Below, one piece after another: positions 15,034-18,638 of a DNA stretch of 18,638 nt. The position numbers and the translations under genes were made by a program. Position 1 is the first letter of the stretch; each line of letters begins with the position of its first letter. Origin of the DNA: Deltaproteobacteria bacterium (GTDB taxonomy: Bacteria; Desulfobacterota_B; Binatia; UBA9968); the NCBI GenBank assembly GCA_027297485.1, contig JAPUHZ010000364.1, positions 1 to 18,638 on the forward strand, given 5' to 3'. Below the pieces are notes generated by a model, which was not told the DNA's origin, made no database searches, and saw only the letters and a program-made list of their open reading frames with translations.

Positions 15034-15174
15034 GTCAATCTTATATCGACGACGGGATTTGAAACCCCGCGGTCGACCCAAGGAAAGATCTATGAGGGGA
15101 GAGCTGCCGCTTCTCCCCTTTGGAAACCCCATCGGCCTTGTCCCCGCGGCAAGCCGCGGGGTTTACAAATAATC
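15034..15174 (+). repeat. Dispersed structured repeat, copy B (REP/MITE-like)
   Basis: 141 bases homologous to 2104-2243. This copy has better-formed structure. AAACCCCGCGG (15062-15072) is a perfect inverted repeat of CCGCGGGGTTT (15154-15164). GGGGAGA (15096-15102) pairs with TCTCCCC (15112-15118). The palindrome CCCCGCGGCAAGCCGCGGGG is at 15142-15161, so the last arm can pair with either of two partners. It begins 30 bases after the diiron-protein stop and ends before a good promoter at 15227, so it probably sits at the 3' end of the upstream transcript. Apart from this repeat and that promoter, the 15004-15309 gap holds nothing else recognisable. Confidence 0.8.
15142..15161. terminator. 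GC-rich palindrome, possible bidirectional terminator or REP core
   Basis: CCCCGCGGCAAGCCGCGGGG forms an eight- to nine-base-pair stem with a tiny loop. It is followed by GTTTACAAAT, which is only weakly T-rich, so intrinsic termination is plausible but not strong. The same core appears with one mismatch at 2211-2230. Confidence 0.4.
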
Positions 15175-15226
15175 AATCTCCTCTCATATTTTTCTATCCG
15201 GCTGTCCGCTTATACTACTTTAGGTA

Positions 15227-15256
15227 TTGACTTTTTATACCCAAATCATTTATATA
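15227..15256 (+). promoter_or_regulatory. Candidate sigma-70 promoter of the UbiD-like/acyltransferase pair
   Basis: TTGACT (15227-15232), an 18-base spacer and TATATA (15251-15256). Transcription would begin about 47 bases before the ATG at 15310. It lies downstream of repeat copy B, so that repeat would not be part of this message. Confidence 0.55.
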
Positions 15257-15309
15257 CCAAGTACTTTGGGGAGCCCGATAACCCAGTCAAGTCATCTTGG
15301 GGGGAAATC

Positions 15310-16401
15310 ATGCCGTTCAACGATCTTAGAGAATACATTGCCTGTTTGGAGAAAGAGGGGGAAGTGCAAAGGATTGACAATGAAGTCCAACCGGTTTTTG
15401 AGGTCGGAGCAGTTATCTGCCGCTCCTATGACTTACGTGCGCCGGCCCCATTTTTCCTTAACCTCAGGGGATACCCTGAGAATCGTATCTTCGGCGCGCC
15501 CATTAGCCTTAGTCGCCGAAAGGATTGGTCCTTTTCTCGATTCGCCACTTCCATGGATATGCCGCCTCAATCCACCGCGCTGGAGATTATCGAGCAATAC
15601 CTACGGCGGCTCAAGAAGCCGATCAAGCCGACTCTGATCAGAGATGGGCCATGTAAAGAAAACATCTTGAAAGGTGAGGCCGTGGATCTACAGATCTTCC
15701 CCGCCCCACTGCTGTGCAGGGGAGATGCAGGACCAAGCTTGGGAACATGGCATGCCACCATCACTAAGGACCCGGAAACAGGAGTTTCTAATCCTAACTG
15801 GAGGCTCCATCGCCTAGTGATCCGCGACAAGACGAGCCTGCGAGAGCTTCCTCACCCTTCGAAGACCATGAGGGCTCACAATGAAACGAACGACAGGCCA
15901 CAGCGTAAGTCCACGGAGTTTGCTATCGCCATAGGCACCGAACCGGTCACCCCATGGGTGGCTGCTACGCGCCTGCCTTCTAGTGTCTCCACTCCAGATT
16001 CGGATATCATAGGGGGAATTCGCGGTGCTCCTTTGGAGTTGGTCCAGTGTGAAACGGTAGATCTCGCGGTCCCAGCGACTTCGGAGATCGTCCTTGAAGG
16101 CCTCATCCCGCCGAGAAAGCGAGGGGAAGAACCGATCTATCATGTCACGGCGATCACTTACCGCAATAACCCGATTCTCCCAGTGACCTATATCCGGACA
16201 CCGGTCGATGACGTGGCGGTTGCCCTTTCTCTAACCGAGGCGGCCAACCTCCTCGAAGAAGCAACCAACACCGGAATTCCCGTGACGCTAGATGACTCCC
16301 TTGCTCATCTGGCTGTTGATAATTTTTGGCCCCAAGCGGTCCGGGATAAAATTCTCCAAAATTGGCGGGCTTACGGCTACAGAGAAGAAGGTCCAGGATG
16401 A
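15310..16401 (+). CDS. UbiD-family (de)carboxylase-like protein, shortened
   Basis: UbiD enzymes are prenylated-FMN-dependent reversible decarboxylases of aromatic or unsaturated acids. This protein has the family N-terminus (MPFNDLREYIACLEKEGEVQRI), the cofactor-region NWRLHRLVIRDK (164-175), AIAIGTEPVTPWVAAT (205-220), GGIRGAPLELVQCETVDLAVPATSEIVLEG (235-264) and HVTAITYRNNPI (278-289). Two things are missing. The EGPFGExxGYY-type segment expected just after residue 266 is absent (only PRKRGEE links the flanks). The usual ~90-100 residues between LLEEATNTGIPV and the C-terminal KILQNWRAYGY are also absent. The protein is 363 residues rather than about 450-500, with no stop or frameshift. 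It may be a decayed or non-catalytic paralogue or a subunit. The ATG follows TTGGGGGGAAATC. Its TGA is directly followed by the ATG of the acyltransferase gene. Confidence 0.85.
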   Translation: MPFNDLREYIACLEKEGEVQRIDNEVQPVFEVGAVICRSYDLRAPAPFFLNLRGYPENRIFGAPISLSRRKDWSFSRFATSMDMPPQSTALEIIEQYLRRLKKPIKPTLIRDGPCKENILKGEAVDLQIFPAPLLCRGDAGPSLGTWHATITKDPETGVSNPNWRLHRLVIRDKTSLRELPHPSKTMRAHNETNDRPQRKSTEFAIAIGTEPVTPWVAATRLPSSVSTPDSDIIGGIRGAPLELVQCETVDLAVPATSEIVLEGLIPPRKRGEEPIYHVTAITYRNNPILPVTYIRTPVDDVAVALSLTEAANLLEEATNTGIPVTLDDSLAHLAVDNFWPQAVRDKILQNWRAYGYREEGPG

Positions 16402-17319
16402 ATGGAAATTAAGAAAGTTTACCGATGGTTTCTCTATCGGTTTTTAGAGGGAAGTTTCCTGATTTTCTCGGGACTTCGCAGATCTCTTTCCCCTTATCTC
16501 TTCAGCCACCTGATGACACCGGTGCTCAAGCTTTTTATTTATTTTGCTGTCCCAAGGAGACGCATCGTTAAAAACTTGGGCGCAGCCTTTGGTAAAGCCT
16601 ACTCCGTGGCGACGAAAAAGGGCTTGGCCAAGGGGGTGCAGGAGCATTTTGTCAAAAACCTGATGGACTGTTTCCTGCAACTATACAATTCGGATTACGC
16701 TCGGGAAATCGTGACAATCCAAGGGATAGAAAACCTTGAGGCGGCCCTAGCAAAAGGGAAGGGGATTATAGCACTCGGGGCACATATTGGTAACTTTGTC
16801 CTGGTCGGGACACGGCTGGGGATGAATGGGCACCCCTTTTCAGTTCTCTTTCGCCTTCCACCGGACCAGAGAATAAAAGCCATCCTTACGCGCATCCTCC
16901 CTTATTTCCACCAACAGATTATCCCATCTCGCCCTAGACGATTGGCTGTAAGACAAGTCCTCAATGCCCTAAAGAAAAACGAGATAGTTTTTATCATGGC
17001 CGATAATCTGAAAAAGGGAAAGGTCCAGACTCTACTGTTTGGCCAGCAAGTCCCTTCCCCCCGGGGACCTGTGAGTCTGGCGCTGCGGTCCAAAGCGGCA
17101 GTGGTGCCCCTGTACCTTATCAGAAACTACCGGGGAGGTATGCATCTCATCATTGAGCCTGAAATTCCTATGGCAAGGAATGGAAGGTTGTCGTCCGACA
17201 TCGCAGAAAATACCCGGCACATAGTGCGCACCTTAGAAAATCTCATCCGACGGTATCCCGACCAATGGAACTGGCTTACCGTCCGCATGAGAAAACATCC
17301 GGTCGAGAATACTTTCTGA
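16402..17319 (+). CDS. LpxL/HtrB-like lysophospholipid acyltransferase family protein
   Basis: A 305-residue membrane-associated acyltransferase of the lipid A biosynthesis (LpxL/LpxM/HtrB) family, which normally transfers an acyl chain from acyl-ACP to a lipid A precursor at the inner membrane. Visible regions are an amphipathic/hydrophobic N-terminus (about 8-50), GKGIIALGAHIGNFVLVGTRLG with His128 of the HX4(D/E) motif (119-140), VLFRLPPDQRIK (148-159), IVFIMADNLKKGKVQTLLFGQQVPSPRGPVSLALRSKAAVVPLYLIR (195-241), and WNWLTVRMRK near the end, resembling the family's WxxxR closing motif. The acidic residue expected five positions after His128 is Val133. The ATG (16402) directly abuts the TGA of the UbiD-like gene, with AGGA inside the preceding codons, so translation is coupled. 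The acceptor may be a lipid other than lipid A. Confidence 0.85.
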   Translation: MEIKKVYRWFLYRFLEGSFLIFSGLRRSLSPYLFSHLMTPVLKLFIYFAVPRRRIVKNLGAAFGKAYSVATKKGLAKGVQEHFVKNLMDCFLQLYNSDYAREIVTIQGIENLEAALAKGKGIIALGAHIGNFVLVGTRLGMNGHPFSVLFRLPPDQRIKAILTRILPYFHQQIIPSRPRRLAVRQVLNALKKNEIVFIMADNLKKGKVQTLLFGQQVPSPRGPVSLALRSKAAVVPLYLIRNYRGGMHLIIEPEIPMARNGRLSSDIAENTRHIVRTLENLIRRYPDQWNWLTVRMRKHPVENTF

Positions 17320-17516
17320 TTATCTATGCTTTACCCTCTCGGGCATGACGGTAGACTCCGTGTTCCGGTGCAGTTATTCCGTCCATCTCCCTTCCTCATA
17401 TTGGAGGCTCATCGAATCTTTGCCTAGAACCTTCTTAGTGAGGCGGTGCAAAATCAAGGAAACTGAAGGCCCTCTTTCCTTAGGACACGTAAATTTAATT
17501 CTTCCGCCGGCTGAAA

Positions 17517-18635
17517 TCACCCGCGAGCAATAGCGGGCATGTCAAAGGGGATCCCTCTTTCTTTCAGCGCCGCCTCATACATCCGGCGGATCTGTGGGTC
17601 CTCATCCTCATACTCGACCAACGTCCCTCCTTCTTTCACACTGATGAAGACTCCTCCATCACGCTTTTGAGCCGCCACGTGAAAGCCCAGCTTGTGTCTT
17701 CTGCTACCATTTCGCAGAGCAAGTTGGCGGGCCTTTTCAGATCCGAGATTGAAATGCTGGTGAAACCAACCATTCGGTGGGCCGAACGCAGTCCCCGGTT
17801 TCCAGTCAACTTTGACGACCTTATCGCCATGGCCGTCTCGATAAGGATGAATCCCTAAATCGTTGGGCCACATGATTGTGTAACCCTCAGACCTAAGGAT
17901 CAGCAATACCGCCCCGGCGGCATGATAGTGGGCTTTGTGATATCTCCCCACCGGCCATTCCACAAGATGGCCCACCATCGAGTTGCCCGCCATCTCGAAG
18001 CCGGTAAAGCCTCCTCCTGACGCCTTCCATTCATGCGCGTCGATCGGGGCAGTGGCCACATCAGCGATAAAGTTGGTATCCCAATAATTCCCTCGCCCCA
18101 CCTTATATCGCTTTTGCCCAACAGCGAAGTAGTCTTCCTGCCCCTCATATCGATCCTTGAACTGGTAGTTACAGTTAAAGATAAAATCGGTGTTATGAAA
18201 AATATCCATGATCATCGGCGCATTCGTCAGCGCCGCCAGGAGCGCCCGCTCTCCCCTGCCATTCACCAACCGGTACCAGCAATTGAGCGGCGGGGCGAAA
18301 AGGCTCCCCGGTCCCCACTCGAAAAATCGCTTGCCTTGCCCTTCCTGCCAGACCTCGGTGGAACCTAGTCCCTCCACCACATAGATCACCTTCTCATAGA
18401 GGTGTTTCTCGGGCTCTAGGGCTTTGCCCGGCGGTATCTCCACCAACTCCATTGCAGTAACTCCCTCCATACCTCGAAGCTGGATGAAGGCCCCACGACC
18501 ACCTCGTCGGCGCCAAGTCCCGAGGGGGACCTCCTTCACATCCACTCCATAAGCTTCCACCACAGGGACACCTTCCTGTTCCATCCACTGCTCATAGGCT
18601 GTCTTGCTTCCCGTCATTTCCGTCATGTTGTCCAT
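17517..18635 (-). CDS. Bicupin domain protein
   Basis: A 372-residue protein with two cupin beta-barrels. The first is around 60-135: MELVEIPPGKALEPEKHLYEKVIYVVEGLGSTEVW, with His78 and Glu81 as likely metal ligands, and GPGSLFAPPLNCWYRLVN. The second is around 215-300: WPVGRYHKAHYHAAGAVLLILRSEGYTIMW with His233, His236 and His238, then GPPNGWFHQHFNLG with His292 and His294. Bicupins of this style are often metal-dependent dioxygenases or binding proteins, but no substrate can be read here. The ATG is at 18635, three bases from the window edge, so its ribosome binding site and any longer start cannot be checked. It converges on the acyltransferase gene. The 197 bases between them (17320-17516) show only a weak AAGGAAA/TTTCCTT hairpin at 17456-17481. 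Confidence 0.8.
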   Translation of the reverse strand: MDNMTEMTGSKTAYEQWMEQEGVPVVEAYGVDVKEVPLGTWRRRGGRGAFIQLRGMEGVTAMELVEIPPGKALEPEKHLYEKVIYVVEGLGSTEVWQEGQGKRFFEWGPGSLFAPPLNCWYRLVNGRGERALLAALTNAPMIMDIFHNTDFIFNCNYQFKDRYEGQEDYFAVGQKRYKVGRGNYWDTNFIADVATAPIDAHEWKASGGGFTGFEMAGNSMVGHLVEWPVGRYHKAHYHAAGAVLLILRSEGYTIMWPNDLGIHPYRDGHGDKVVKVDWKPGTAFGPPNGWFHQHFNLGSEKARQLALRNGSRRHKLGFHVAAQKRDGGVFISVKEGGTLVEYEDEDPQIRRMYEAALKERGIPFDMPAIARG

Positions 18636-18638
18636 TCT

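Noticed and set aside
17456..17481. AAGGAAA/TTTCCTT hairpin as a terminator for the convergent genes
   Set aside because: The stem is only seven mostly A/T pairs with a 12-base loop and no T-tract, too weak to call.
17345..17533. 62-codon plus-strand frame between the acyltransferase and bicupin genes
   Set aside because: It has no ribosome binding site or family resemblance and overlaps the end of the bicupin gene.
1..18638. CRISPR array, tRNA, rRNA, integrase or intact insertion sequence
   Set aside because: I saw no regularly spaced repeats, tRNA-like cloverleaf, rRNA sequence or transposase/integrase reading frame. The only repeat family is the two-copy element.

Overview
The window is a gene-dense bacterial chromosome segment with roughly balanced GC. 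Gram-negative character is suggested by an RND-type periplasmic adaptor, a LpxL/HtrB-like acyltransferase and a YqgE homologue with a membrane-targeting N-terminus. The mix of an F420-type luciferase-like oxidoreductase, UbiD- and cupin-family enzymes, a lone molybdenum hydroxylase subunit, a probable selenoprotein and a GC-rich palindromic dispersed repeat fits an uncultured lineage around Desulfobacterota, Methylomirabilota or Tectomicrobia. That placement is inference; no rRNA or other phylogenetic marker is present.

Layout. 1-783 (-): 5' part of a HlyD/MacA-like adaptor. 1022-1894 (-): LLM-class flavin oxidoreductase, with a perfect 14-bp palindrome over its ribosome binding site. 2104-2243: first copy of a ~140-bp dispersed repeat. 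2268-4437 (+): glutathione reductase, then a dienelactone-hydrolase-family enzyme. 4566-10331 (-): HAD-family dehalogenase coupled to a parvulin (ppiC); rpiB and a DUF2007 protein; an OsmC-family gene read through an in-frame TGA; a molybdenum hydroxylase large subunit; and a YqgE/AlgH protein. 10364-11467 (-) and 11637-12536 (+): ornithine cyclodeaminase/mu-crystallin gene divergent from a LysR-type regulator. 12537-13225: mostly decayed sequence with an MFS-like C-terminal remnant and a CoA-transferase N-terminal remnant. 13226-17319 (+): DHDPS/NAL-family lyase or aldolase, a heme-oxygenase-like diiron (PqqC/CADD-like) protein, the second repeat copy, a shortened UbiD-family protein and a LpxL-like acyltransferase. 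17517-18635 (-): a bicupin.

The strongest discovery is at 6720-7286. Two apparently separate short reading frames are one OsmC-family gene. An in-frame TGA lies exactly where the family has its peroxidatic cysteine. A stem-loop 19 nt further on has a 6-bp perfect stem and an AGUGU loop, matching the bacterial SECIS pattern. I read it as a selenocysteine-containing OsmC-like peroxidase that conventional gene calling would split or discard.

Other points of interest are the two-copy structured repeat, the symmetric extended -10 promoters between the cyclodeaminase and LysR genes, the uncharacterised DHDPS-like/diiron/UbiD-like gene group, and missing signature motifs in the UbiD-like and acyltransferase proteins.
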